From positions 1-64,000 of the forward strand of contig NZ_JAKIKS010000011.1 in NCBI RefSeq assembly GCF_023284005.1: a stretch of DNA of 64,000 nt, in the 5' to 3' direction. Below, one piece after another: positions 33,983 through 43,102 of the stretch. Both the position numbers and the translations under genes were made by a program. The first letter of the stretch is position 1. Every line of letters starts with the position of its first letter. This stretch comes from Shewanella surugensis. Its GTDB lineage: Bacteria > Pseudomonadota > Gammaproteobacteria > Enterobacterales > Shewanellaceae. The notes below the pieces were generated by a model. It did no database searches and was not told where the DNA came from. It worked only from the letters and a program-made list of their open reading frames with translations.

Positions 33983-35317
33983 ATGAAAAAATTGATTATT
34001 AGCATTCCCTTTATTATTGGTTCAGTTCTTTTATTCTCATCATCATTGTTAGCTCAGCCGCTAAAGAGCTCGTACATGAATATAGATTTGGAATTTTCTG
34101 CTCCTACTAACATGGAGATAGTTAATTTTACCCCTGGGCCTTATCCCTACTGGCCAGGAGGGGATCGCAATGTAAACCCAAGATCTGCGACGAACTTTTC
34201 ATATCACTGCCCACAGGATAACGACTCAAACATTTTGAAGTGCAGCATCAGTTTCATTCGCGGAACATATATGAACCATGAACCGTTGGCTTGGTATAAC
34301 CATTACTACCAATCTCAAATACAAGATGGCCTTACGTGTCAAAATACCTCTGATGAGAGGGGTGTGGACCCCAATTCTAGAACGTCTAAGTTTGCCTTTA
34401 TCGGCATGCTTGATTTAGCATATAAGCATGATAATGGAACGGTATCGAAATTTTCTACTCCACTTGTAATACAGCACCTCGGGTCGTTTTATAGAGTTGG
34501 TTTTGGGCTGAGCCTCCCGCAAGTCGCTGATAATGCAAGATGCATTAAAGTTAACCATAGTGAACTAGCTATGATTGTGAGGATACGAAACGAGGACAAT
34601 GAAACACTTAGTGCACAATTTGTTACCCAGAGAAACCAAAATATTAATGATCAAAAGATGCTTGTGAATATTAATACCGCATCTATTATGGAGAAACCCC
34701 CACAGGTTCAAATAGCCAATAAAACTGGCGTATTCAATGTGTTGACAGCCACAAATGATCCAGAGTTCCAAATAAATGCATACATAAACACTACGTCACC
34801 CCTTCATGACTTGCCAGTCTTAAAAAACAATCAATATTTTATATCTACTCAGTATACTCTGGAGCGAGATCTGTGCGAGATTAGATTGTCTAAATTTGGC
34901 GTACCACAAATCGCTGCGCAAAATCCCGACAATTTTGGTAATGGTTATTGCACCATTTCAAAAACTGGGCCTAACCAAATCGACACATTTCTGGGTATTG
35001 CGCCTACTACTAGCCCTACAATTCAATTGGCCAATCACACTAACGAAAGTGTTATTTTACAAAGTCTATTAGAAACTTATCCGCAAAGTTATTCAAACAC
35101 TAAACGCATGCACATCGAGGAGCGTCAATATACACTTACGACCGCCGATGGCTCGCCAATGTGTCAGATAAGTAAGTCTACTTATAATGTGCTGACAGTT
35201 ATAGAACAATATCAGCCTGATCTTTATCATTGTCATTTGACTGGAACCGGAAACAGTAATTGGATTATTGGAAGCGAAAACAATCCATACCAACTAGTTA
35301 TTGACCCGCTAGAATAA
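33983..35317 (+). CDS. Secreted protein of unknown family with two related Cys-containing repeats
   Basis: 444 residues. The ATG at 33983 follows GGAG by 7 nt (the frame also opens at a TTG 12 bases upstream). A signal peptide is clear: MKKLIISIPFIIGSVLLFSS then SLLAQP. I recognise no family. The C-terminal half contains two similar units of about 95 residues. Unit 1 begins VQIANKTGVFNVLTATNDP and has CEIRLSKFG ... YCTISKTG; unit 2 begins IQLANHTNESVILQSLLE and has CQISKSTYN ... YHCHLTGTG. Each has a Cys pair that could form a disulphide. It stands alone between a dead cupin gene and the tRNA operon, and may be an accessory gene. Confidence 0.65.
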   Translation: MKKLIISIPFIIGSVLLFSSSLLAQPLKSSYMNIDLEFSAPTNMEIVNFTPGPYPYWPGGDRNVNPRSATNFSYHCPQDNDSNILKCSISFIRGTYMNHEPLAWYNHYYQSQIQDGLTCQNTSDERGVDPNSRTSKFAFIGMLDLAYKHDNGTVSKFSTPLVIQHLGSFYRVGFGLSLPQVADNARCIKVNHSELAMIVRIRNEDNETLSAQFVTQRNQNINDQKMLVNINTASIMEKPPQVQIANKTGVFNVLTATNDPEFQINAYINTTSPLHDLPVLKNNQYFISTQYTLERDLCEIRLSKFGVPQIAAQNPDNFGNGYCTISKTGPNQIDTFLGIAPTTSPTIQLANHTNESVILQSLLETYPQSYSNTKRMHIEERQYTLTTADGSPMCQISKSTYNVLTVIEQYQPDLYHCHLTGTGNSNWIIGSENNPYQLVIDPLE

Positions 35318-35351
35318 GTAGTTTGTAAGTTCGGCTTTGATTGACTGCTTC

Positions 35352-35383
35352 CCCCCTCTCCTTACACTTATAGGGAGAGGGGG
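35352..35383 (+). terminator. GC-rich hairpin after the secreted ORFan
   Basis: CCCCCTCTCC and GGAGAGGGGG form a 10-bp stem about 35 nt past the stop codon. There is no T-run, so termination would have to be atypical. The sequence is markedly purine/pyrimidine-skewed for this AT-rich region. Confidence 0.4.
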
Positions 35384-35548
35384 CGCAGATCCCTCCAATA
35401 TTCCTCTTCAACCCATTCTAATATGGGATATGCTTACTAAAATGCATCAATCTCATGCGCTTGGCAAAACTCGGAAGTAACATGTAGTCCTTTCAACAAT
35501 TCAGACATAAAAAATCGGCATTATGACATGAGTCAGGGCTTTGATGAA

Positions 35549-35640
35549 TGGTGCCCGAGGCCAGACTTGAACTGGCACGCGCATTCTATAGCAAGAGTGC
35601 GAGGGATTTTACACTCCTTGTGTTACCCAACTCAACACCT
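35549..35640 (-). pseudogene. tRNA-Leu pseudogene (fourth tandem copy)
   Basis: The 3' half, with encoded CCA, acceptor strand and T-arm, is identical to the three intact neighbours. The variable arm is expanded and altered, the anticodon stem-loop is disrupted (TTTTACACTCC in place of TTTTAAATCCC), and the 5' acceptor strand is gone. It lies beyond the terminator of the tRNA operon. It is most likely a decayed duplicate. Confidence 0.85.
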
Positions 35641-35671
35641 TGATATTCATTGGAGGTATTAGCATAGAGAC

Positions 35672-35699
35672 AAAAAAGCCCCGACTAATATCGAGGCTT
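35672..35699 (-). terminator. tRNA operon terminator
   Basis: On the minus strand AAGCCTCGA pairs with TCGGGGCTT (one G-U), followed by TTTTTT. It lies 11 nt past the last intact tRNA-Leu. Confidence 0.85.
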
Positions 35700-35710
35700 A
35701 TTCGTTTAAC

Positions 35711-35796
35711 TGGTGCCCGAGGCCAGACTTGAACTGGCACGCCTATTGAGCGAGGGATTTTAAATCCCTTGTGTCTACCGATTCCACCACTCGGGC
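35711..35796 (-). tRNA. tRNA-Leu (TAA), copy 3
   Basis: 86 nt with encoded CCA, long variable arm and anticodon TAA (seen as TTTTAAATCC on the plus strand). Identical to the two upstream copies. Confidence 0.96.
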
Positions 35797-35930
35797 AAAA
35801 CTGTTACTCTCAACATTTTTAAGAAAGTGGGAACAATCCCCTTTCATTGTTAACAGCATTACTTCGGTAGTCGTAATACGTTATCAACTCACTTCCTGTT
35901 ATTAACAATGTCAAATTGTTAACCTAAAAT

Positions 35931-36016
35931 TGGTGCCCGAGGCCAGACTTGAACTGGCACGCCTATTGAGCGAGGGATTTTAAATCCCTTGTGTCTACCG
36001 ATTCCACCACTCGGGC
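35931..36016 (-). tRNA. tRNA-Leu (TAA), copy 2
   Basis: 86 nt with encoded CCA, identical to the neighbouring copies. The about 134-nt spacer after it is nearly identical to the spacer between copies 1 and 2, so the repeat unit is tRNA plus spacer (about 220 bp). Confidence 0.96.
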
Positions 36017-36151
36017 AAAACTGTTTACTCTCAATGTTTTTAAGAAAGCGGGAACAATCCCCTTTCATTGTTAACCGCATTACTTCGGTAGTCGTAATGT
36101 GTTATCAACTCACTTCCTGTTGTTAACGATTTCAAATCGTTAATCTAAAAT

Positions 36152-36237
36152 TGGTGCCCGAGGCCAGACTTGAACTGGCACGCCTATTGAGCGAGGGATT
36201 TTAAATCCCTTGTGTCTACCGATTCCACCACTCGGGC
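36152..36237 (-). tRNA. tRNA-Leu (TAA), copy 1
   Basis: 86 nt with encoded CCA, acceptor GCCCGAGT/CTCGGGC, class II variable arm and anticodon TAA. It reads UUA (and UUG by wobble). First Leu gene of the operon. Confidence 0.96.
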
Positions 36238-36320
36238 AAAACTGTTTAAATAAGATAATACGTATTATCGGAAGTTAATACTGTCATTCCTTTTTGAAAT
36301 GACTCACCTTACTCTATATT

Positions 36321-36394
36321 TGGAGGCGCGACCCGGAGTCGAACCGAGATCGACGGATTTGCAATCCGCAGCATAGCCATTCTGCCATCGCGCC
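36321..36394 (-). tRNA. tRNA-Cys (GCA)
   Basis: 74 nt with encoded CCA. Acceptor GGCGCGA pairs with the 3' strand, and the anticodon is GCA (GGATTTGCAATCC on the plus strand). It follows tRNA-Gly in the operon. Confidence 0.97.
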
Positions 36395-36445
36395 AATTCT
36401 TCCTCTATTTCAACTTCAGTATAAGCCTAAAAGTTATTGAAATAT

Positions 36446-36521
36446 TGGAGCGACATATCGGGTTCGAACCGATGACCTATACCTTGGCAAGGTATCGCTC
36501 TACCAACTGAGCTAATGTCGC
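36446..36521 (-). tRNA. tRNA-Gly (GCC)
   Basis: 76 nt with encoded CCA. Acceptor GCGACAT, anticodon GCC (CTTGGCAAG on the plus strand). First gene of the Gly-Cys-Leu operon, an arrangement common in Shewanella and Vibrio relatives. Confidence 0.97.
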
Positions 36522-36651
36522 CTTAATCAAATGCATCTGTACTGACTGCTATCACATTGTTATTCAAAACATCCCCGACAACACCTAAACGCTACTGAGT
36601 TAAACCGCTAAACAGTTTGTTTATTTCGCTTCGTCTTGACTACGGAATGGC

Positions 36652-36679
36652 ATTCTACCGATTTGTTTTTAAGAGTCAA
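36652..36679 (-). promoter_or_regulatory. tRNA operon promoter
   Basis: On the minus strand TTGACT (36679-36674) and TAGAAT (36657-36652) are 16 bp apart. A G/C-containing discriminator (GCCATTCCG) follows, as in stable-RNA promoters subject to growth control. Confidence 0.75.
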
Positions 36680-36759
36680 TCAACAAAATGATTTTATTGG
36701 TTTGTTTGCTGCCAAATCAACCAAGCTGTTGTTTTTTTGATTTTTTTGATTAAATATAA

Positions 36760-36783
36760 AACGCCCTAACTCATTAAGGCGTT
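36760..36783 (-). terminator. Terminator of the 478-aa GAPDH gene
   Basis: AACGCC/GGCGTT stem, followed by TTATAT on the minus strand, 40 nt past the stop. Confidence 0.6.
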
Positions 36784-36823
36784 CAATATTTTATCTTTCT
36801 AGCAGCAAGGTTAAACAAAAACG

Positions 36824-38260
36824 TTAAAGGTGAGGCAGGGATTGATAATTTAATGCCAACATTTTTTGCATCACGCCAACCACTTGACAACTATAACCAA
36901 ACTCATTGTCATACCATACATACAAAATGGCACGCTTGCCCTCAGCAATCGTCGCTTGGGAATCCAGTACGCCAGCATAGCGAGAACCCACAAGATCACT
37001 CGACACTATTTCTGTTGATCCAGTAAAATCAATTTGATTTTGCAATTCAGAATGTAATGCCTTATTGCGCAAATAATCATTAATATCAGCTTTATCGGTT
37101 GCTACATTTAAATTTAAATTAATAATGGCCATAGACACATTGGGGGTTGGCACCCGTATGGCATTGCCGGTTAACTTCCCCTCTAATTCAGGTAATGCTT
37201 TCGCAACCGCTTGTGCAGCGCCCGTTTCAGTGATCACCATGTTCAGTGGCGCACTGCGTCCGCGTCGATCCGCCTTATGGTAATTATCAATCAAGTTTTG
37301 ATCATTGGTATAAGAGTGGATCGTTTCGACATGGCCATTAATAATGCCATATTCATCATTCACCGCTTTTAACACTGGGGTAATCGCATTAGTGGTACAG
37401 CTGGCTGCAGAAATAATGGTGTCTTCTGATAATATATCCGCTTCGTTAACACCATAGACAATATTCTTAATCTTACCCTTTCCTGGAGCCGTTAATAACA
37501 CTTTTGCCGCGCCTTTGGATTTAAGATGTAAGCCTAAGCCAGCTTCATCCTTCCAAATTCCCGTATTATCAACAATGAGAGCCTCTGCTATGCCATATTG
37601 GGTGTAATCAATTTCATCAGGAGAATTTGCATAAATAATTTGTATATAGGTGCCATTGGCAATAATGGCATTGTTTTCTTCATCAACCGAAACGGAGCCA
37701 TTAAAAGGTCCGTGAACGGAATCGCGACGTAATAAACTCGCTCGCTTCTCTAAATCACCTTTACGCCCACCACGAAGTACTATCGCACGTAATCTCAGTT
37801 TGTTACTGACTCCACTTCTTTCAATTAATAAACGCGCTAACAAACGCCCTATACGGCCAAAACCATATAGAACGACATCTTTTGCTTCATCATCATTATT
37901 ATCATTGATAGCGGATGCCAACACATCACTCATGTAAGCATCCAGTTGTGAAACATCTTGATATTCGCGCCAATAATTAACCGCAATTTTGCCAATATCC
38001 ACTTTACATTGCTTAACCGCTAACCGAGTCAAAGCCTCGATAAAAGGCAGACTATCACGTAATCTCAGCTTCTCGCCAACATGATGACGAACCAAACGGT
38101 GAGCTTTGATAATATCAATAGTCGAAGCATTTAATAATGGCCTACCATAAACAACAACTTCAACACCTTGATTACGATATAATTTTCCCAACAAAGGCTG
38201 CATAGCCTCTGCCATTTCAAAACGTTCTTGCCAGCTTTGCAGGTGTTTATCAGCGCTCAT
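36824..38260 (-). CDS. Long-form glyceraldehyde-3-phosphate dehydrogenase (478 aa)
   Basis: 478 residues, against about 335 for ordinary GAPDH, because of an about 125-residue N-terminal extension. The NAD domain begins with VVLYGFGRIGRLLARLLI near 128. The catalytic cysteine is C288 in SAASCTTNAITP, and the substrate loops HSYTNDQN and RRGRSAPLNMVITETGAA follow. The C-terminal VWYDNEFGYSCQVV is typical. This long form occurs in Shewanella and Vibrio relatives next to a divergent normal gap gene, exactly as here. It may work in the gluconeogenic direction, but cofactor preference cannot be read safely. The intergenic region to the second gap gene is 750 bp. Confidence 0.9.
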   Translation of the reverse strand: MSADKHLQSWQERFEMAEAMQPLLGKLYRNQGVEVVVYGRPLLNASTIDIIKAHRLVRHHVGEKLRLRDSLPFIEALTRLAVKQCKVDIGKIAVNYWREYQDVSQLDAYMSDVLASAINDNNDDEAKDVVLYGFGRIGRLLARLLIERSGVSNKLRLRAIVLRGGRKGDLEKRASLLRRDSVHGPFNGSVSVDEENNAIIANGTYIQIIYANSPDEIDYTQYGIAEALIVDNTGIWKDEAGLGLHLKSKGAAKVLLTAPGKGKIKNIVYGVNEADILSEDTIISAASCTTNAITPVLKAVNDEYGIINGHVETIHSYTNDQNLIDNYHKADRRGRSAPLNMVITETGAAQAVAKALPELEGKLTGNAIRVPTPNVSMAIINLNLNVATDKADINDYLRNKALHSELQNQIDFTGSTEIVSSDLVGSRYAGVLDSQATIAEGKRAILYVWYDNEFGYSCQVVGVMQKMLALNYQSLPHL

Positions 38261-39011
38261 TTACAAATCCTTGATCTCATATTGCTGTCGAAAAACAGAA
38301 CTCATTGAGTAACAAAAAGAAAGATGATTATTCATATTAAAAACGGCTCTATTGTAATGAAAAGCGTCTCGTCAATCTAGTCATGGCATTTTGATAAACA
38401 TGTAATTTAATTAGCAATAAATGAATTTAAAGGGGGTTATAGCTCATAATTTTGTAATGTTTACATCATTTCTTGATTTTAAGCCTCCGATCCCCCCAAT
38501 TAATACTGAATAACGCTTTTTTATTACAGTAAGATAAAAAGAAAAAACACCTTTTATTATACTGACAGATGAGTAAATAGGCACAGATAGAAGTTAGAGC
38601 TGATTTTCCAGCCTCATACCACCGATTATCTGCCAATAATTGGCTTAGCGTTCTTATTCATTTAATCGATAAAATTTGATCTGTTTCTCAGATAAATGAC
38701 CTTAATGAGTAAAAATAACGCAGGAAGAATAGAAGTAAGCTTTACTATAGCCAGTGAAATAAAAATGATACTGCGGCTTACTTTCACTTAGGGAGCTAGG
38801 CTGTGAACTTCTTTGAGCAACGCCACCTCAGTCTAATGATAAAATAATATGCCTCTTTGTACTATTTAAAAGCGGGAAATGTGCTCAATGTAATAAAAAA
38901 CCCTTTTTTTTCGCCCAAATGGGGTAAATAATGCGATATAACTTGACGATTTCTGTCAATTTGGTAATTTTATAACTAATTTCAGTTTATACATGACTTG
39001 AGGGATATGAG
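38261..39011. other. Divergent GAPDH intergenic region
   Basis: 750 bp without a supported gene. It should contain both gap promoters. A candidate for the right-hand gene is TTGACG (38943-38948) and TAATTT (38965-38970) at 16-bp spacing. The middle (38580-38850) has no clear structure; it is long enough for a small RNA, but I see no terminator to support one. Confidence 0.4.
38943..38970 (+). promoter_or_regulatory. Candidate gapA promoter
   Basis: TTGACG, 16 bp, then TAATTT, with TATAAC overlapping downstream as an alternative -10. It lies about 40-65 nt before the start codon. Confidence 0.4.
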
Positions 39012-40019
39012 ATGACTATCCGCGTTGCAATTAACGGCTATGGCCGTATCGGCCGCAATATTTTACGTGCACTTTATGAAAGTGAAAAAGATTACCCTAT
39101 TCAAATCGTTGCTATTAACGATTTGGGTGACGCTTCTATTAACGCGCATTTGACCAAGTATGATTCTGTTCATGGACGTTTTAACGCCAAAGTGGAACAT
39201 TCTGATGGCACCATTTTCATTAATGAAGACAAAATCGCCACTTTCCAAGAGCGCGATCCTGCCAATCTTCCTTGGGCAGAACTCAACATTGATGTGGTTT
39301 ATGAATGTACGGGTATTTTTACGTCAAAAGAAGCGGTGCAACCTCACCTCAATGCCGGCGCTAAAAAAGTTATCATCTCAGCACCGGGGAAAAATGTCGA
39401 TGCGACGGTTGTTTATGGTGTGAATAATGATGTTATCACCTCAGATATGACTGTTATTTCAAATGCATCTTGTACGACTAACTGTTTAGCGCCTTTTGCT
39501 AAGCCTTTGAATGATGAAGTGGGTATTGAATCAGGTCTAATGACCACTATTCATGCTTATACCAATGATCAACGTCTTTCTGATGTCTATCATACCGATC
39601 TTCGTCGTGCACGCGCTGCTGCCGTCTCAATGATCCCAACACAAACGGGCGCAGCTGCTGCTGTAGGCTTAGTGGTGCCTGAATTGAAAGGTAAGTTCGA
39701 TGGCCTTGCTGTTCGTGTCCCAACGATTAATGTCTCTTTGGTTGATTTATCTTTTATTGCTGCACGTGATACTAGTGTCGAAGAAATCAATGCCATTATT
39801 GAAAAAGCAGCACTCACTTCGCCATTAAGTGAAGTGCTTGCCGTCAATCATGAGCCTTTAGTCTCCATTGATTTCAATCACAACCCTTATTCATCAAACT
39901 TCGATGCAACACAAACTCGCGTAAGTGGTCGCCTTGTTAAAGTGATGGCTTGGTATGATAATGAGTGGGGATTTAGCAATCGCATGCTAGATAACACCGT
40001 GGCATTCATGAGCGCATAA
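39012..40019 (+). CDS. gapA: Glyceraldehyde-3-phosphate dehydrogenase (type I)
   Basis: 335 residues, full length. It starts [20 protein letters not shown] (Rossmann GxGxxG). The catalytic Cys is C154 in [12 protein letters not shown], followed by [14 protein letters not shown], the phosphate-site [20 protein letters not shown], and [14 protein letters not shown] at the end. It converts glyceraldehyde 3-phosphate, phosphate and NAD to 1,3-bisphosphoglycerate in glycolysis and the reverse in gluconeogenesis. GAGGG lies about 9 nt before the ATG. It is divergent from the long-form GAPDH gene, so the cell has two non-identical enzymes. Confidence 0.95.
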   Translation: MTIRVAINGYGRIGRNILRALYESEKDYPIQIVAINDLGDASINAHLTKYDSVHGRFNAKVEHSDGTIFINEDKIATFQERDPANLPWAELNIDVVYECTGIFTSKEAVQPHLNAGAKKVIISAPGKNVDATVVYGVNNDVITSDMTVISNASCTTNCLAPFAKPLNDEVGIESGLMTTIHAYTNDQRLSDVYHTDLRRARAAAVSMIPTQTGAAAAVGLVVPELKGKFDGLAVRVPTINVSLVDLSFIAARDTSVEEINAIIEKAALTSPLSEVLAVNHEPLVSIDFNHNPYSSNFDATQTRVSGRLVKVMAWYDNEWGFSNRMLDNTVAFMSA

Positions 40020-40057
40020 CATAATAAGCCGTAACCGCTTAATATGATAAAATAAAG

Positions 40058-40081
40058 ACCTGTCGCTGACAGGTTTTTTTA
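40058..40081 (+). terminator. gapA terminator
   Basis: ACCTGTC/GACAGGT with a 3-nt loop and seven T residues, 38 nt past the stop codon. Confidence 0.9.
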
Positions 40082-40477
40082 TACCATATTCAACCCCAAA
40101 CTCAATGAACAAATCCGAGAACAGTTCAAAGTCACTCTGTGCGGGTTTCAAAACACGTTTACTGTGCTGGAGACTTTCAATATACGCCCTCATAGATGGG
40201 GGAAAGTAGAGCGACGTTTAAACCAAAGCCGAGCACAACGATGAGCGGTCAAGGATCCATTTACCGCCATGGTCGTTCACTCACATCCATGTGATCACGA
40301 CATTTATTATCTGACCTCTATGGAGATAGGAAAGGTTTTATTGTTGTCTGGAACAACAAAGACCTCACGAGCAGAGGACGGAAATGTCCGTTAATGCCTA
40401 CCGCGCGTTGAATTCCCACTAAAAGATCACATATCAAAGCGGATTGGTATGACTCTTAAGCATTTCTTTTGCCTTAT
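40082..40477. other. Intergenic stretch without a recognisable gene
   Basis: About 400 bp with short frames only. The base composition is more GC-balanced than in other gaps and there are short inverted motifs (for example ACGGAAATGTCCGT). It could be a decayed gene or mobile sequence, but no family is visible. Confidence 0.3.
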
Positions 40478-40756
40478 TCATGCTCTTTTAATACGTACGA
40501 TTTTAAATATATCAATCTCAAATCCTGCAAGTTGCTCCGTTTCACTATAATAAGTTATATTCACTCTCGCACCCGCCAAACTCTTGTATTTTTGAGTACG
40601 GCGAAACTTAAACGGTGTCTCACAGCCTTCAGCCATTAACGTATGTAGTACCCATTCTTCTTTTTCTCTTTGTGTGTGGCTGATAATTTTCATTGCTTCA
40701 GAATGAACTAAACGGTCATGTTTTTTTAGCATTTTATCTACTTTCTTTGAAGCCAT
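40478..40756 (-). CDS. Conserved small hypothetical protein (92 aa)
   Basis: 92 residues: a basic N-terminal helix (SKKVDKMLKKHDRLVHSEAM) followed by a beta-rich half (PFKFRRTQKYKSLAGARVNI, AGFEIDIFKIVRIKRA). There is no signal peptide and no membrane segment. I know no function. The composition and codon use look like the surrounding core genes, and similar short proteins occur in Shewanella-type genomes. It lies alone between gapA and the oxidoreductase gene. Confidence 0.55.
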   Translation of the reverse strand: MASKKVDKMLKKHDRLVHSEAMKIISHTQREKEEWVLHTLMAEGCETPFKFRRTQKYKSLAGARVNITYYSETEQLAGFEIDIFKIVRIKRA

Positions 40757-40880
40757 CGTTACACTCCTAACGTTACCAATAAATCACCCGACAACCTGCT
40801 TTCAAGACATTCAGGGATCCATTATATCCCATTACTGGCTTCATTCAAAAAGGCCATTTATTCCTTAAAATATGTTGGTT

Positions 40881-42227
40881 TTATCCCCATTTATCCTTTA
40901 ACCAAGCATAATGATAATACGCCCACTGCCCCGCTCTTCTGGATCTAGGTAAAGGAAAAGCGGGTAATGCTTGCGTGTATAATGGCAAATCAGGCACACT
41001 TTCACCCGCGATTTGTTGCGCCAATCGAAAAGCCGCCTGCGCGCTGAAAGACACTCCTGAACCGCAATAGCCCAAACTGTATCCAACCCCATTTTTTTCA
41101 TATACGTGCGGCATATCATCCATCGCAGCCGCGATCCAACCGGTCCAATTATAGGCAATGTTAATGGATGATAAACTTGGGAAACACTGCAACATGGCCA
41201 AATACAAACGTTGTAGATATCGCTCTTTATGGGCATCTTTACCATTAATGGCTCCTCGCCCCCCAAATAATAAACGATTATCGGGTAATAGCCGATAATA
41301 GTATTTTAAGATCCGAGTATCCATGGTGACTTGATGAGTCTTTAACCCTGATAACGTTAACTGTTCAGCAGTGAGCGGTTCGGTCACAAATATTTGGCTT
41401 AAGATCGGTAAAAAATGATTATCAACTCGATGATTGAAACGCTTTGGGGTATAAGCATTCCCCACTGTGATCACCTTTTTAGCGGTTAACTCACCCGTTC
41501 CGGTGATTAATCTATGCTTCCCCCGCTCTTCAATCCATTGCAGCACACACGCATCCTCAAAAAGAGGTACTTTTTGTGCTTGAACCAGTTTTTTATAACC
41601 CAATAGTAATTTCAAGGGATTGATCCCAAATCCATCATTTAACCTTAATGCACCATATGCTTGCTTATGATCCATCAGCTCTGCTGTTAATTGATCACGG
41701 TGAATAAATTCGGCATCTTCACCTAAATGCTCGCTAATAAAACGGGCAGCCTGTGTGAGCTGCGTCATTGCCTTTTCATTATGCGCTATTTTTAAATACC
41801 CTTTCTGCTCCGGCTCACAGCGAATATGGTGATCTTGAATTAACCCCTCCACTCTTGAGACTGCATCACTAAATTCTCGATAAATGCCTTTTGCCGTGGC
41901 TAAATCCCAACGTTTGGCCATTTTCTGGTAGCCTAAACGCCCAGAACCTTTCAGTACAAATCCGGCATTACGGGCGCTGCCCCCAAAGCCGACTCGATTG
42001 GCTTCTAACACACAGCAATCAATATTAAATTCATTCGCTAAATAATAAGCGGTTAATAATCCAGTATATCCCCCGCCAATAATCGCGACTTCAGTTTGAT
42101 GCGTTCCCCTTAAACGGGGACACATCGCCGGCAAATCTTGTGTACTGGCCCAATAAGAATCTGGCATGTCTAAACGATGAGGAAAATCGTGTATGAGGGG
42201 ATCGAAATTAACATGATGCTTCAACAT
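40881..42227 (-). CDS. FAD-dependent amine/amino-acid oxidase (DAO family, PuuB-like)
   Basis: 448 residues. After an about 25-residue lead (HRLDMPDSYWAST) comes the FAD-binding motif EVAIIGGGYTGLLTAYYLA, then CVLEANRVGFGGSARNAGF, where the SARNAGF loop is typical of DAO-family oxidases such as gamma-glutamylputrescine oxidase. The C-terminal FAD contact reads VGYSLGYCGSGVSFSAQAA. The likely reaction is oxidation of an amine or amino acid with oxygen or another acceptor; the substrate is unknown. The GNAT gene lies 46 nt upstream on the same strand, so the two may be co-transcribed. Confidence 0.8.
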   Translation of the reverse strand: MLKHHVNFDPLIHDFPHRLDMPDSYWASTQDLPAMCPRLRGTHQTEVAIIGGGYTGLLTAYYLANEFNIDCCVLEANRVGFGGSARNAGFVLKGSGRLGYQKMAKRWDLATAKGIYREFSDAVSRVEGLIQDHHIRCEPEQKGYLKIAHNEKAMTQLTQAARFISEHLGEDAEFIHRDQLTAELMDHKQAYGALRLNDGFGINPLKLLLGYKKLVQAQKVPLFEDACVLQWIEERGKHRLITGTGELTAKKVITVGNAYTPKRFNHRVDNHFLPILSQIFVTEPLTAEQLTLSGLKTHQVTMDTRILKYYYRLLPDNRLLFGGRGAINGKDAHKERYLQRLYLAMLQCFPSLSSINIAYNWTGWIAAAMDDMPHVYEKNGVGYSLGYCGSGVSFSAQAAFRLAQQIAGESVPDLPLYTQALPAFPLPRSRRAGQWAYYHYAWLKDKWG

Positions 42228-42273
42228 GAGAAATCATAACTCCATGAACTAACTTACTGATGATGGTATCGGT

Positions 42274-42864
42274 TTAATTAAATCGTAATAACATTTCACA
42301 TGCGCTGCATTGGCAAGGACAGCCACATAATACACATTCATAATCACTGTATTCTTTTGGATCACTCCAGCGCCCTAAATGAGTCGCGATCAATTCTCCT
42401 CCCGCTTTTGTAAAGTACTTAACCGCCGCATTATTGGGACTTTGTTGCCAAAGATGACTCACGCCTCCCAGTCCCCTTTGTTTTTTTACCGCCGTTATTG
42501 CTGCCGTTAATAAACGCCCTCCGCTACCTTGCCCTTGAAAAAGCGGATCAATGGTATTGCATTTGAAATAACACAAGTCTTGAACATCCACCCCCCATAA
42601 CGTTGGGCTACACCATTGATCGATCTGCCATTGGCCTGGAGCATAAGTCAGTCTAAAGCCAATTAATGTCTCTTGTTGATGCAAGACAAAGCTTGCATTC
42701 ACGCCCGCCTTAATGCCCTTATCTCTCATGGTCATTAAACTCGACATCGTTAAATAGCCTTCCCCATGTACATGGTTTCCCAATGCAATAACAGCCGAAA
42801 AATCTTCTATTTCTAACGGTTTAATCACCGAGTGAATATCTAAACTACCTTTCACTGCACTCAC
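42274..42864 (-). CDS. GNAT acetyltransferase with a Cys-rich C-terminus
   Basis: 196 residues. The acetyl-CoA loop of the GNAT fold is FQGQGSGGRLLTAAITAV, and a SPNNAAVKYFTKAGGELI segment follows, as in the family's last helix and strand. The C-terminus is unusual: YECVLCGCPCQCSACEMLLR contains six Cys in fifteen residues and might bind a metal. The start is GTG at 42864; a second GTG nine bases in has a better AAGGTGAG at the usual distance, so the first three residues are uncertain. It is probably co-transcribed with the oxidase downstream. The substrate is unknown. Confidence 0.75.
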   Translation of the reverse strand: MSAVKGSLDIHSVIKPLEIEDFSAVIALGNHVHGEGYLTMSSLMTMRDKGIKAGVNASFVLHQQETLIGFRLTYAPGQWQIDQWCSPTLWGVDVQDLCYFKCNTIDPLFQGQGSGGRLLTAAITAVKKQRGLGGVSHLWQQSPNNAAVKYFTKAGGELIATHLGRWSDPKEYSDYECVLCGCPCQCSACEMLLRFN

Positions 42865-43102
42865 CTTGTTAACTGACTACTACCCCATGGGGATAATCAT
42901 CACATATTAACAACCTAATATAAATTAAAAACTGTCTTATAGAACATAATAAACACCAAGGTAAGCGCGTAAACGGGCATAAAAGGGTCAATAACGGCTC
43001 ATTGAGTAGAATAAAACCAGATAAACTTTATTAATGCGCCAACAAGATGTAGATTACTCTCGATAAATGTGAAGAACAATCATAAAAACGGAGATCTTCC
43101 TC

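Noticed and set aside
39987..40193. A 68-codon minus-strand ORF overlapping the end and terminator of gapA
   Set aside because: It runs through the gapA stop and terminator and has no recognisable homology.
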